DNA of 61,626 bases from Candidatus Colivicinus equi (GCA_018064825.1 JAGHUL010000002.1:1-61626), one strand, 5' to 3'; counted from the first letter of the stretch, positions 34,485 through 43,214 are shown. Notes: a model not told the origin generated them from the sequence alone. Program-made: numbers and translations.

Positions 34485-35029
34485 TGATTCAGTTCGTCAA
34501 ATCAGCAGCCAAGTTATCGGATTTTCCTCAAGGATATAAAGAGGTTGTTTTTGTTGGAAGATCTAATGCTGGTAAATCATCTTTAATAAATGCTTTGTAT
34601 AAAAAAGATTTAGCATATACAGGTAAAACGCCTGGCAAAACTAAGATGATTAATTTCTTCAATAATGACGAAAAGTATTTGGTTGTCGATGTTCCTGGAT
34701 ATGGATTCGCAAATCGTTCTAAACAAGAAGCTATTGATTTTGGCGATATGATGGAAGATTATTTCTCTAGAGATAATATTAAATTATGCGTCATGATTGT
34801 CGATTGCCGAATCGGTTTAACTGACGATGATGTAAATATGCTTGATTTTTTAAAACAAAGAAAAATTAGATATATCATTGTTGTAAATAAAATTGATAAA
34901 TTGTCTAATAATCAATTGATGAATAATAAACATAAACTTTTCAAAGATTATGATAACTGTATCTATATCTCAACTTTAAAAAGAACAAATATCGATATCT
35001 TAAAGAATGATATTGAAAAGATTCTATAG
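34484..35029 (+). CDS. engB: Ribosome biogenesis GTPase EngB (YsxC)
   Basis: EngB is an essential small GTPase for 50S assembly. The GTP motifs are in standard order: P-loop GRSNAGKSSLINAL near residue 26, G3 DVPGYGFANRS near 70, and G4 NKIDK near 144. The 181-residue length is usual. It overlaps lon by one base (TAATG). The lon-engB pair is conserved with Bacillus. Confidence 0.97.
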   Translation: MIQFVKSAAKLSDFPQGYKEVVFVGRSNAGKSSLINALYKKDLAYTGKTPGKTKMINFFNNDEKYLVVDVPGYGFANRSKQEAIDFGDMMEDYFSRDNIKLCVMIVDCRIGLTDDDVNMLDFLKQRKIRYIIVVNKIDKLSNNQLMNNKHKLFKDYDNCIYISTLKRTNIDILKNDIEKIL

Positions 35030-35037
35030 AGGTAAAT

Positions 35038-35424
35038 ATGACGCTAGATGAATTTGCTTTAGCACATTCTAAACTAATAGAGCAATATCAACTTATTGAA
35101 TATCATCTTGAAGGTTTATTCGGTATTGCAGGAAGTGGTGATTTTGAGGAGCTTACACGTCGTGTTGAAAACGATACGATGGGTGAATTGATTAGAAAAG
35201 TTAAATTTATTTTTCATGAGAAAAAGATTTATTTATTAGATATAAATGATTTTGAATCTTTGGAAGTAATTAGAAATGATCGTAACTATTGGTGTCATCA
35301 ATGTTACTTAGATATCAAAGCTAAAGAGAATATAGAAAAAATAACTAACATCAAAAATGACTATGATTTGGTATATGGTATGAATCAAAAATTACGTGAG
35401 GTATTTAAAACTATTAAAGGATGA
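35038..35424 (+). CDS. Small helical protein with a HEPN-like R-x4-H motif, unknown function
   Basis: The 128-residue protein is all-helical and has no signal or membrane segment. Near residues 83-93 it reads RNDRNYWCHQCY, containing R-x4-H, the signature of HEPN ribonuclease domains, preceded by a helix as expected. The first half (SKLIEQYQLIEYHLEGLFG) fits the long first HEPN helix. HEPN proteins include toxins and RNA-cleaving defence components, but other helical proteins can show R-x4-H by chance. No partner antitoxin lies beside it. AGAGG precedes ATG 35038, and it is the last gene of the lon-engB operon. Confidence 0.7.
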   Translation: MTLDEFALAHSKLIEQYQLIEYHLEGLFGIAGSGDFEELTRRVENDTMGELIRKVKFIFHEKKIYLLDINDFESLEVIRNDRNYWCHQCYLDIKAKENIEKITNIKNDYDLVYGMNQKLREVFKTIKG

Positions 35425-35432
35425 TTTCTGTA

Positions 35433-35461
35433 TTGTTTATTAGGTTTAGATAACTTATAAT
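35433..35461 (+). promoter_or_regulatory. Promoter of the valS T-box transcript
   Basis: TTGTTT (35433-35438), a 17-base spacer, and perfect TATAAT (35456-35461). The transcript would start near 35468. Confidence 0.75.
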
Positions 35462-35467
35462 TAAATT

Positions 35468-35660
35468 ACGTTGATTAGAAGGAAGTAATCAATTTGGGAA
35501 TGTAGAGATATAACGGTTGGTGAAAGTTATACTAGAATTGATGAAAATGTTGTCTAGGAGTTTACGAAAGTACGTGTAATTCGCGTTAAGGATTTAAGTA
35601 AGAAATTAAGGTGGTACCGCGACTATTTCGCCCTTTGTGCCACCTTTTATTTTTGGGAGG
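35468..35660 (+). promoter_or_regulatory. T-box leader of valS (valine specifier GUU)
   Basis: The conserved T-box AAGGTGGTACCGCG is at 35608-35621. The terminator pairs AAGGTGGTAC (35608-35617) with GTGCCACCTT (35637-35646), then TTATTTTT. In stem I the triplet GTT at 35549-35551 aligns with ACT in the thrS leader (both followed by a purine and a similar AGTTT stretch), so it is the likely valine specifier. Uncharged tRNA-Val would favour the antiterminator and turn valS on. Confidence 0.92.
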
Positions 35661-35667
35661 ATGAATT

Positions 35668-38247
35668 ATGTTAGATAGCAAGTATGATGCAAAGAAAGTT
35701 GAAGAAGGAAGATACCAAGATTGGTTAGATCATCATTATTTTGAAAGTGGTGATATGTCTAAGAAACCATATTGTATCGTTATACCTCCACCAAATGTAA
35801 CAGGTAAATTACATTTAGGACATGCGATGGATAATACGATTCAAGATTTATTAGCTAGATATAATCGTTTGAAAGGTTATGATGTTTTGTGGGTTCCTGG
35901 AATGGACCATGCAGGTATAGCTACACAAGCTAAAGTTGATGCCAGATTAAAAGAACAAGGCGTTTCTCGCTATGATATTGGTAGAGAAAAGTTCTTAGAC
36001 AAAGCATGGGAATGGAAAAAGGAATATTCTGATTTCATTAGATCTCAATGGGCAAAACTAGGTAATAGTACTGATTATCGTAAAGAAAGATTCACTTTAG
36101 ATGAAGGTTTAAGTAAGGCTGTTGCGCAAGTATTTGTTACTTATTATAAAGAGGGATTAATATATCAAGGTCAAAGAGTTATTAACTGGGACCCTCAAGC
36201 AAAGACAGCACTAAGTAATATTGAAGTTATTCATAAAGATGTAAAAGGTTATATGTATTATCTTCAATACCATGTTGTTGATTCTGATGAAACATTTGTT
36301 GTAGCAACAACTAGACCAGAGACAATGTTTGGCGATGTATGCATTGTTGTTCATCCTAAAGATGAAAAAGTAAATCACTTAATCGGTAAGAAAGCAATCA
36401 ATCCTGCAAATGGTGAAGTTTTACCTATTATTGGTGATGAATATATTGAAATAGGATTTGGAACAGGCATTATGAAATGTACTCCTGCACACGACCCTAA
36501 TGACTATCAAATCGCAATAAGACATAATCTTGAAATGCTAATTTGTATGAATGAAGATGGCACTATGAATGAATTATGCGGTGAATTTAACGGTTTAGAT
36601 AGATATGAATGTAGAGAAAAACTATTAGAAAAATTCAAGAATGAAAATGTCTTAATAAAAGCCGAAGAAATCGTCCACTCTGTAGGTCACTCAGAGAGAA
36701 CTGGCGTTATGGTAGAACCTTATCTATCAAAACAATGGTTCGTTAAGATGAAACCTTTAGCTGAAGATGTTTTGAAAGCTCAAGAAAATCCTGATACAAA
36801 GATAAATTTCTATCCAAAACGTTTTGAAAAGACATTCAACCAATGGCTAGAAAACATAGAAGATTGGTGTATATCTAGACAATTATGGTGGGGACACAGA
36901 ATACCAGTTTGGTATCACAAAGAAACTGGTGAAATCTATTGTGAAGTTGAACCTCCAAAAGATATTGAAAACTGGATACAAGATGAAGATGTATTAGATA
37001 CTTGGTTCTCTAGTGCGTTATGGCCATTCTCAACGTTAGGCTGGCCAGATACTGAGTCAGAAGATTTAAAACGTTACTTCCCAACTACATGTATGGTTAC
37101 AGGTTACGATATCATATTCTTCTGGGTAGCTAGAATGGCATTTAGTGCTCGTCATTTCTTAAATGACGTTCCATTTAAAGATTGCTTAATCCATGGCTTA
37201 ATTAGAGACGAAAAGGGTAGAAAGATGTCTAAATCCTTAGGTAATGGTATCGACCCAATCGATATTATTGATAAGTATGGTGCCGATTCACTAAGATTAT
37301 TCTTGTCTACTAATTCAACACCAGGTTTGGATATGAATTTCTCAACTGAAAAGTTAGAAGCAGGTTGGAACTTTATCAACAAGTTATGGAATGCTTCTCG
37401 TTATGTTTTGATGAATTGTGATGATACATATAAGTATAGTAAACCATCGTTTACTAATGATATTGACTGTTGGATTGTTAACAAATTAAATCAAACTGTT
37501 AAATCTGCTACAGCTAATCTTGATAAATATGAGTTAGCAATTGCTGGTAATGAAATCATGTCATTTGTTTGGGATGATTTCTGTTCAATGTATATCGAAT
37601 TTACTAAGCCAGCATTAAATAGCGAAGATATTAATTTGAAACATCAAACATTAGATACTCTTATTTATGTATTAGAAGCTATTCTTAAACTTTTACATCC
37701 ATTTATTCCTTTTGTTACTGAAGAAATTTATCAAGAGATTAATGGTAAAGATAAATCATTATTGCAAGAATTGCTTCCTGAGATTATTGAAGTTGATGCG
37801 AATAAAGCGAAAGCTATTGAAGGCGTTATCGAAATAATCAAACAAACTAGAGAGATTAGAACTGAAAACAATATCAAACCTTCAAAAGAACTTCATATCT
37901 TAGTTGAAGGTATTCAATTAGATGATTCATTAAAATCAATTTTAGCTAAGATGACTAAGCTTATTACGATTGATAAGATTGAACAAGAATCTATTGTAAG
38001 ACCATTATCATTTGGAAAGATTAGCTTCATCATGGATGAAATCGTTGATAAGGCCGCTGAACTTGAAAAGATTAATAAAGAATTAGAAAGATTAGAAAAT
38101 GAAATCAAACGTTCTAATTCTATGCTGTCTAACGAGAAGTTTGTTTCTAAAGCTCCTCAACAAAAAGTAGAAGAAGAAAGAGCTAAACTTGTTAATTACC
38201 AAAATTCATATAATACTTTATTAGAAAAAAAGAAGGATTTTGAATAA
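35668..38247 (+). CDS. valS: Valyl-tRNA synthetase
   Basis: ValRS charges tRNA-Val and edits threonine. The class I signatures are PPPNVTGKLHLGHAMDN (HIGH, near residue 40-55) and GRKMSKSLGNG (KMSKS, near 519). The editing domain (CP1) lies between, with TTRPETMFGDV. An anticodon-binding domain and a C-terminal coiled coil (AAELEKINKELERLENEI) end the protein. At 859 residues it is full length. GGGAGG before ATG 35668 is the ribosome binding site. It is controlled by the upstream T-box. The next gene overlaps by one base. Confidence 0.98.
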   Translation: MLDSKYDAKKVEEGRYQDWLDHHYFESGDMSKKPYCIVIPPPNVTGKLHLGHAMDNTIQDLLARYNRLKGYDVLWVPGMDHAGIATQAKVDARLKEQGVSRYDIGREKFLDKAWEWKKEYSDFIRSQWAKLGNSTDYRKERFTLDEGLSKAVAQVFVTYYKEGLIYQGQRVINWDPQAKTALSNIEVIHKDVKGYMYYLQYHVVDSDETFVVATTRPETMFGDVCIVVHPKDEKVNHLIGKKAINPANGEVLPIIGDEYIEIGFGTGIMKCTPAHDPNDYQIAIRHNLEMLICMNEDGTMNELCGEFNGLDRYECREKLLEKFKNENVLIKAEEIVHSVGHSERTGVMVEPYLSKQWFVKMKPLAEDVLKAQENPDTKINFYPKRFEKTFNQWLENIEDWCISRQLWWGHRIPVWYHKETGEIYCEVEPPKDIENWIQDEDVLDTWFSSALWPFSTLGWPDTESEDLKRYFPTTCMVTGYDIIFFWVARMAFSARHFLNDVPFKDCLIHGLIRDEKGRKMSKSLGNGIDPIDIIDKYGADSLRLFLSTNSTPGLDMNFSTEKLEAGWNFINKLWNASRYVLMNCDDTYKYSKPSFTNDIDCWIVNKLNQTVKSATANLDKYELAIAGNEIMSFVWDDFCSMYIEFTKPALNSEDINLKHQTLDTLIYVLEAILKLLHPFIPFVTEEIYQEINGKDKSLLQELLPEIIEVDANKAKAIEGVIEIIKQTREIRTENNIKPSKELHILVEGIQLDDSLKSILAKMTKLITIDKIEQESIVRPLSFGKISFIMDEIVDKAAELEKINKELERLENEIKRSNSMLSNEKFVSKAPQQKVEEERAKLVNYQNSYNTLLEKKKDFE

Positions 38248-39146
38248 TGAAATTAGTTAATAAAGCGTTGTTGTTTACTGGTGCAGGTGTTCTTGCTTAT
38301 GAAAGCATGCTAGATGCTGTTTTTGAAAAGTGTTTTAGTACTAAAACCCCATTATTTAAAGAAAGCTTTGATAAGTATGATGAATATAAGGGCTATCTTC
38401 AAAACTCTAATGTTAACTCTGTGACAATAACATCATATGATGGTTTAAAGTTAAATGCCTATCGCATTACTAATCATGACAATAATAAATATGTAATTAT
38501 TATTCATGGGTTTACTGGAAATAAAAACGATATGTATGATGTCGCAAAGAAATTTGATGATATGGGTTATAACATTTTGCTTATTGATCAAAGAGGTAGT
38601 GGTGAATCAGAAGGTAAGTATGCAACATATGGTTTAAAAGAATCATTGGATTTGGTTAAGTGGATTGATTATTTAGTTAATAAGTGTCCTAATTCACAAA
38701 TTGTTTTATACGGAATATCGATGGGTGCATCTACAGTGTTATCAAGCTTAGGAACAAAACTTCCTGATAATGTAAAATGTGCTATTGAAGATTCTGGATT
38801 CTCTTCTTTATATGAAGAATTAAAATTCTTTATGAAAGAAAAATATCACTTAGTATTTGTAGATACAATCTTGAAGTTATTAGAAAAGAAAATAATTTCT
38901 AAGTTAGATTTTACTTATGAAGATTGTAATCATAAAATTGCATTAAAAAACAATAATGTTCCATTGTTGATAATTCATGGAACTGCAGATACTATCGTTC
39001 CATTTGAAATGTCTAAACGTATATATAATTCTACAAACGGTGCTAAGAAAATATTCGTTGTTGAAGGCGTAGATCACTGTGAATGCAAATCAAATGAAAA
39101 ATATTATATTAATATAAAATCGTTTATTGATAATTATGTAGTGTAA
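38247..39146 (+). CDS. Alpha/beta hydrolase, probably membrane-tethered
   Basis: The 299-residue protein has a short hydrophobic N-terminal stretch (LLFTGAGVLAYESML) and then an alpha/beta hydrolase fold. IIHGFTGNKNDMYDVAKKF holds the oxyanion loop, DQRGSGESEG follows, and the nucleophile elbow is YGISMGAST with Ser near residue 165. An Asp in HGTADTIVPF and a His in GVDHCECK complete the triad. It resembles the YqkD/BAAT-like serine hydrolases. The substrate is not readable. It overlaps the valS stop (TAATG), so it would also be under T-box control. A strong terminator follows. Confidence 0.85.
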   Translation: MKLVNKALLFTGAGVLAYESMLDAVFEKCFSTKTPLFKESFDKYDEYKGYLQNSNVNSVTITSYDGLKLNAYRITNHDNNKYVIIIHGFTGNKNDMYDVAKKFDDMGYNILLIDQRGSGESEGKYATYGLKESLDLVKWIDYLVNKCPNSQIVLYGISMGASTVLSSLGTKLPDNVKCAIEDSGFSSLYEELKFFMKEKYHLVFVDTILKLLEKKIISKLDFTYEDCNHKIALKNNNVPLLIIHGTADTIVPFEMSKRIYNSTNGAKKIFVVEGVDHCECKSNEKYYINIKSFIDNYVV

Positions 39147-39178
39147 AATAATACGATAAACATTGACTATTTTAAATG

Positions 39179-39214
39179 ACTAGTAATAATTACGTGATTA
39201 TTACTAGTTTTTTT
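39179..39214 (+). terminator. Terminator after the valS operon
   Basis: A 12-bp perfect stem, ACTAGTAATAAT (39179-39190) with ATTATTACTAGT (39197-39208), then at least six T. Confidence 0.92.
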
Positions 39215-39237
39215 ATCATTCTTATTTTTAAAAAAAT

Positions 39238-39266
39238 TTGCATTGTGAAAATAATGGAATTATAAT
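39238..39266 (+). promoter_or_regulatory. Promoter of the H1-like gene
   Basis: TTGCAT (39238-39243), a 17-base spacer, and TATAAT (39261-39266). At the very start of the predicted transcript GAGAT (39274-39278) pairs with ATCTC (39284-39288), a possible 5' stabilising hairpin. Confidence 0.75.
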
Positions 39267-39321
39267 TTTTATGGAGATAAAAAATCTCTATTACAAAAAG
39301 AATAAGAAAGGGAAAATTATT

Positions 39322-39471
39322 ATGCCAGAAAAGAAAGTTGCTAAGAAAGCTACTACTGCTAAGAAGGCTGTTGCTAAGAAAGCTGCTCCTGCTAAGAAGA
39401 CAGTTGCTAAGAAAGCTGCTCCTGCTAAGAAAGCTACAGCTAAGAAAGCTCCTGCTAAAAAAGCTAAATAG
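39322..39471 (+). CDS. Tiny histone-H1-like Lys/Ala-rich protein
   Basis: The true product is 49 residues from ATG 39322 (AAAGGG upstream); the ORF track's start at 39238 lies at the promoter -35. After MPEKK it consists of four 11-residue units of the VAKKAAPAKKT type, the last reading TAKKAPAKKAK. About 45 percent of it is lysine. It resembles the basic tails of HctB/BpH1-like and AlgP-like bacterial H1 homologs, which bind DNA through charge. It is monocistronic, with a strong promoter and a strong terminator, so it is likely abundant. A role in nucleoid compaction or RNA binding is inference. A leucine-rich overlapping ORF at 39338 is a frame shadow. Confidence 0.8.
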   Translation: MPEKKVAKKATTAKKAVAKKAAPAKKTVAKKAAPAKKATAKKAPAKKAK

Positions 39472-39482
39472 TAATGCGAGAA

Positions 39483-39507
39483 AAGAAGTTGAAAAACTTC
39501 TTTTTTT
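39483..39507 (+). terminator. Terminator after the H1-like gene
   Basis: AAGAAGTT (39483-39490) and AACTTCTT (39495-39502) close a GAAA tetraloop, followed by T5 or more. Confidence 0.93.
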
Positions 39508-39533
39508 GTACTTATTTTTAATTTTGCTATAAT
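39505..39533 (+). promoter_or_regulatory. Promoter of the thrS T-box transcript
   Basis: TTTGTA (39505-39510), 17 bases, TATAAT (39528-39533), with an extended TGC in front of the -10. The transcript would begin near 39540. Confidence 0.65.
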
Positions 39534-39539
39534 AATTCT

Positions 39540-39733
39540 AGATACAAAGATTAAGACACGATTAAGTTGAATAGTGTTTCAGAGAAATAACGGTTGGTGA
39601 AAGTTATTACACTTCAATTTGATTACTACTTATGAGTTTCTCCTTAATAGGAAGGCGTTGCTTGCGTTAAAAGCATTAAGAAATAAGTTAAGGTGGTACC
39701 TCGCATTCGCGACCTTGTGCCATCTTTTTTTAT
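39540..39733 (+). promoter_or_regulatory. T-box leader of thrS (threonine specifier ACU)
   Basis: The T-box reads AAGGTGGTACCTCGC (39690-39704), with one extra T relative to the usual TACCGCG. AAGGTGGTAC (39690-39699) pairs with GTGCCATCTT (39717-39726) to form the terminator, then T6 follows. The triplet ACT at 39626-39628 occupies the place of GTT in the valS leader and is the likely threonine specifier. Both leaders share the stem I stretch AACGGTTGGTGAAAGTTAT. Confidence 0.92.
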
Positions 39734-39749
39734 GATTAGGAGGATAAAA

Positions 39750-41480
39750 ATGATTAACGTTAAAGAAAATGAACAATTAAGTATTATGAATCATTCATGT
39801 GCGCACTTGCTGGCTCAAGCAGTTACACATCTATTTCCAAATGCAAAGTTTTGGGTTGGGCCTGTAATAGAAGAAGGCTTCTATTATGATATGGATTTAG
39901 GTGATTATGCTATTAAAGATGATGACTTAGAAAAGATTGAAAAAGAAATGAAGAAAATCGTCAAAGATGGTAAACGCATTGTTAGAAAAGAAATTAGCAA
40001 AGATGAAGCTCTTGAGATGTTTAAAGACGATCCATATAAGATCGATTTAATAAACAATATGGAAGAAGGTTCTATTATTACTACATATACACAAGGTGAT
40101 TTTACAGATTTATGTAGAGGTCCTCATGTTGAAACTGTTAAAGAGTTAAAGAACTTCAAATTATTAAAACATTCTGGTGCATATTGGAAGGGTGATGCTA
40201 ATAACAAAATGCTTCAAAGAATATATGGCATTTGTTTCCCTAGCCAAGAAGAATTAGAAACTCATTTAAATCAAATTGAAGAAGCTAAAAAAAGAGATCA
40301 TCGTAAATTAGGAAAAGAAATGGGTTTATTCATGATGTCTGATTATGGCCCAGGTCTACCATTCTGGCTTCCTAATGGTTATGTATTAAGAAGAACGCTT
40401 GAAGATTTCTGGTTGAAACTACATGCAGAAAGAGGTTATCAAACTATAGATACTCCTATCTTCTTAAATAGAGAATTATGGGAAACTAGTGGACACTGGG
40501 ATCATTACAAAGATGATATGTATACATTTGATGTTGAAGATGGAACATATGCTATTAAGCCTATGAACTGTCCTGGTGCTATTCTTGTTTATAATAATGC
40601 ACTTCACTCATATAAAGAATTACCATTAAGATATTCAGAATTAGGACATGTTCATAGATATGAAGCTAGTGGTGCACTTAGCGGTTTATTTAGAGTTAGA
40701 GGATTCACACAAGATGATGCTCATATCTTATTAATGGAATCACAAATCGGTGATGAAGTAGCCAGAATTCTAGAACTTTATGATTATGTATATTCTATTT
40801 TTGGTTTAAATTATGCTATCGAATTATCAACTAGACCGGAAGATTTTATTGGTGAAATTGAAGTTTGGGATGCTGCTGAAAAAGCATTAGAAAAAGCATG
40901 TTTAGCAACTGGACATAAGTTTAAAATTAATCCAGGTGATGGTGCGTTCTATGGCCCAAAATTAGACTTCAAGCTTACAGATTCATTAGGAAGAATTTGG
41001 CAATGTGGAACTGTACAATTAGATATGCAACTTCCAGGAAGATTTAATTGTACTTATATTGCTGAAGATGGTTCTAAGAAAACTCCAGTTATGATTCATA
41101 GAGCATGCTTTGGTTCTCTTGAAAGATTTATTGGTATTTTAATAGAAAATTATGGTGGCGTATTCCCACTGTGGTTGGCACCAAAACAAGTAACTATTAT
41201 TCCTGTTAATAGCGAAATTCATAGTGAATATGCAAATAAAGTTAAACAGTTATTAATTGAGAAGGGTATTAAAGTCGAAGTTGATGATCGTAACGAAAAA
41301 CTTGGTTATCGTATGAGAGAGGCTCAATTAACTAAAGTTCCAGTAGTTCTTGTAGTTGGCGATAATGAAATGAATTCAAATACCGTCAATATAAGAAGAC
41401 ATGGCAAGGAAGGACAACAATCAATGGGTGTTGATGAATTGATTGAGTCATTGCAAAAAGAAATAGAAGAAAAGAAATAA
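39750..41480 (+). CDS. thrS: Threonyl-tRNA synthetase, without TGS domain
   Basis: ThrRS charges tRNA-Thr and edits serine. From ATG 39750 (AGGAGG upstream) it has 576 residues; the track's earlier start at 39693 lies in the T-box. It opens at the editing domain, with HSCAHLLAQAVTHLFP near residue 14, where most ThrRS have about 60 residues of TGS domain first. The editing His and Cys are in the expected places (HSGAYW). The class II core shows PIFLNRELWETSGHWDHYKDDM, KPMNCPGAILVY, and RVRGFTQDDAHIL. The anticodon domain ends the protein. Loss of TGS is also seen in some Mollicutes-like genomes (from memory). Confidence 0.97.
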   Translation: MINVKENEQLSIMNHSCAHLLAQAVTHLFPNAKFWVGPVIEEGFYYDMDLGDYAIKDDDLEKIEKEMKKIVKDGKRIVRKEISKDEALEMFKDDPYKIDLINNMEEGSIITTYTQGDFTDLCRGPHVETVKELKNFKLLKHSGAYWKGDANNKMLQRIYGICFPSQEELETHLNQIEEAKKRDHRKLGKEMGLFMMSDYGPGLPFWLPNGYVLRRTLEDFWLKLHAERGYQTIDTPIFLNRELWETSGHWDHYKDDMYTFDVEDGTYAIKPMNCPGAILVYNNALHSYKELPLRYSELGHVHRYEASGALSGLFRVRGFTQDDAHILLMESQIGDEVARILELYDYVYSIFGLNYAIELSTRPEDFIGEIEVWDAAEKALEKACLATGHKFKINPGDGAFYGPKLDFKLTDSLGRIWQCGTVQLDMQLPGRFNCTYIAEDGSKKTPVMIHRACFGSLERFIGILIENYGGVFPLWLAPKQVTIIPVNSEIHSEYANKVKQLLIEKGIKVEVDDRNEKLGYRMREAQLTKVPVVLVVGDNEMNSNTVNIRRHGKEGQQSMGVDELIESLQKEIEEKK

Positions 41481-41486
41481 GCACTA

Positions 41487-41517
41487 GAAAAGCTCCATTA
41501 GGAGCTTTTCGTTTTTC
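41487..41517 (+). terminator. Terminator between convergent thrS and proS
   Basis: GAAAAGCTCC (41487-41496) pairs with GGAGCTTTTC (41501-41510) around ATTA, followed by GTTTTTC on the plus strand. It lies between two converging genes; the T-tract favours the plus direction. Confidence 0.85.
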
Positions 41518-43194
41518 TTATTTTAGTTTTTCAATTGCTTCTTCAATGGTTAGTTCTTCAGCTTGAGCTTCGCAACGTTTTTTGAATTCAACTTTTCCTT
41601 CACTAGCGCCTCTGCCCACTGTTATACGATAAGGTATACCGATTAGTTCAGAATCGTTGAATTTAACGCCAGGTCTTTCATCTCTATCATCTAGCATTAC
41701 TTCAATGCCTAATGATTGTAGTTTATCGTATAAGTCATTAGCTACCTTACATTGAGTTTCGTCTTTTGTTGACATAATCAAGATTATAACTTTAAATGGA
41801 GCAATTATTTCTGGCCAAATAATACCTTTTTCATCATGATTTTGTTCAACGATGGCAGCCATTGTTCTTCCGATACCTATGCCATATGAACCCATCCAAA
41901 CATCTTGCAACTTATTGTTAACATCTGCATATTGCAAATCCATTGCTTTTGAATATTTAGTACCAAGCTTGAAAGTATTTCCTACTTCGATGCCCTTTGT
42001 AAACTTAAGTGGTTTATGACATTTTGGACATAAATCACCATCTTTGCAGTTAACGATATCTCCGACTAAATCATATTTGATATCACTAACATTAGCGTTT
42101 TTGAAATGATAACCTTTCTTATTAGCTCCACATACAAAGTTCTTCATTTCAAGTACTTCTTTATCGATTACAACTTTGCAATTTAATCCGATTGGACCGC
42201 AATATCCAGGAACAGCATTTGATTTTGCGATTAGTTCATCGTCTGCGAAATTGATTTCTTTTGCTTGTAATAGTTTAAGAACTTTTGTTTCGTTTAGTTC
42301 TCTATCACCATTAATGAAGAAGATTACTAATTCTCCATCTACATTCATAATTAATGCTTTAATTGAATGTGATGTTTCAACATTCAATAACTTGCATACA
42401 TCTTCAATAGTTTCGCAATGTGGTGTTTCAACTTCTTCGATTGGTTGTAGTTCACTATTATCAATAACTTGTGGTCTTACAACTTCAGATATTTCCATAT
42501 TTGAAGAATAATCACATTCATCACAATAGATAACAGTATCTTCACCAAGTGGGGCAATTGCTTGGAATTCTTCTGATAATAGGCCACCCATGATTCCTGT
42601 ATCGGCTTTTACGATACGATAGTTAACGCCTAACATATCAAATGATTTCTTGTATGCATCAAACATTAATTTATAAGATTTGTCTAATCCTTCTTCATTT
42701 ATGTCAAATGAATAAGCATCTTTCATAACGAATTCTTTAACTCTTACTAAGCCAAATCTAGCACGAGGTTCATCTCTAAACTTATCTTGAAATTGATATA
42801 GATTAAATGGCATATTTTTATAAGATTTAATCATTGATTTTGCAGCATACGCGAATAATTCCTCGTGAGTTGGCCCTAATACCATATCTTTGTTATTACG
42901 ATCTTTTAATTTAAAGATTGAAGGGCCAAATCCAGACATACGTCCAGAATTTTCGTAGTATTCACTTGCGATAAGTGCTGGCATTTTAACTTCTTGAGCA
43001 CCAGTTTCATTCATGTTTTTTCTTATGATGTTTTCAATTTTGTTTTCAACAATTAAACCTAATGGAAGCATCATGTATACACCTGCTGATGTTTTTTTAA
43101 TAAAACCTGCTTTTACTAATAGATTTCCTGAATCTGAATCTTCATCTCTTTGGTCTTCTCTCAAGGTGAAGAAATATTTGTCTTTTAATTTCAT
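41518..43194 (-). CDS. proS: Prolyl-tRNA synthetase, bacterial type with editing insertion
   Basis: ProRS charges tRNA-Pro. The 558-residue protein follows the bacterial plan. It has the class II core (motif 2 FRDEPRARFGLVRVKEFVMKDAYSFD near residue 135), an inserted YbaK-like editing domain between about 220 and 370, and a C-terminal anticodon domain (IMSTKDETQCKVANDLYDKL). On the minus strand AGGGAG precedes the ATG. It follows rnhC by 20 bases in a minus-strand operon. In Bacillus proS lies next to rseP, so it has moved here. No T-box is seen directly upstream. Confidence 0.97.
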   Translation of the reverse strand: MKLKDKYFFTLREDQRDEDSDSGNLLVKAGFIKKTSAGVYMMLPLGLIVENKIENIIRKNMNETGAQEVKMPALIASEYYENSGRMSGFGPSIFKLKDRNNKDMVLGPTHEELFAYAAKSMIKSYKNMPFNLYQFQDKFRDEPRARFGLVRVKEFVMKDAYSFDINEEGLDKSYKLMFDAYKKSFDMLGVNYRIVKADTGIMGGLLSEEFQAIAPLGEDTVIYCDECDYSSNMEISEVVRPQVIDNSELQPIEEVETPHCETIEDVCKLLNVETSHSIKALIMNVDGELVIFFINGDRELNETKVLKLLQAKEINFADDELIAKSNAVPGYCGPIGLNCKVVIDKEVLEMKNFVCGANKKGYHFKNANVSDIKYDLVGDIVNCKDGDLCPKCHKPLKFTKGIEVGNTFKLGTKYSKAMDLQYADVNNKLQDVWMGSYGIGIGRTMAAIVEQNHDEKGIIWPEIIAPFKVIILIMSTKDETQCKVANDLYDKLQSLGIEVMLDDRDERPGVKFNDSELIGIPYRITVGRGASEGKVEFKKRCEAQAEELTIEEAIEKLK

Positions 43195-43214
43195 ACTGTT
43201 AATCTCCCTAAATA

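Noticed and set aside
39238-39321. N-terminal extension of the H1-like ORF
   Set aside because: The first codons are the promoter (-35 TTGCAT, -10 TATAAT) and a 5' hairpin; the Shine-Dalgarno is before ATG 39322.
39338-39532. Leucine/arginine-rich 64-residue ORF (LLLRKLLLLRR type)
   Set aside because: It is the +1 frame of the Lys/Ala repeat gene, has no ribosome binding site and runs through the terminator.
39693-39749. Upstream start of thrS in the ORF track
   Set aside because: These bases are the T-box and terminator; AGGAGG precedes ATG 39750.
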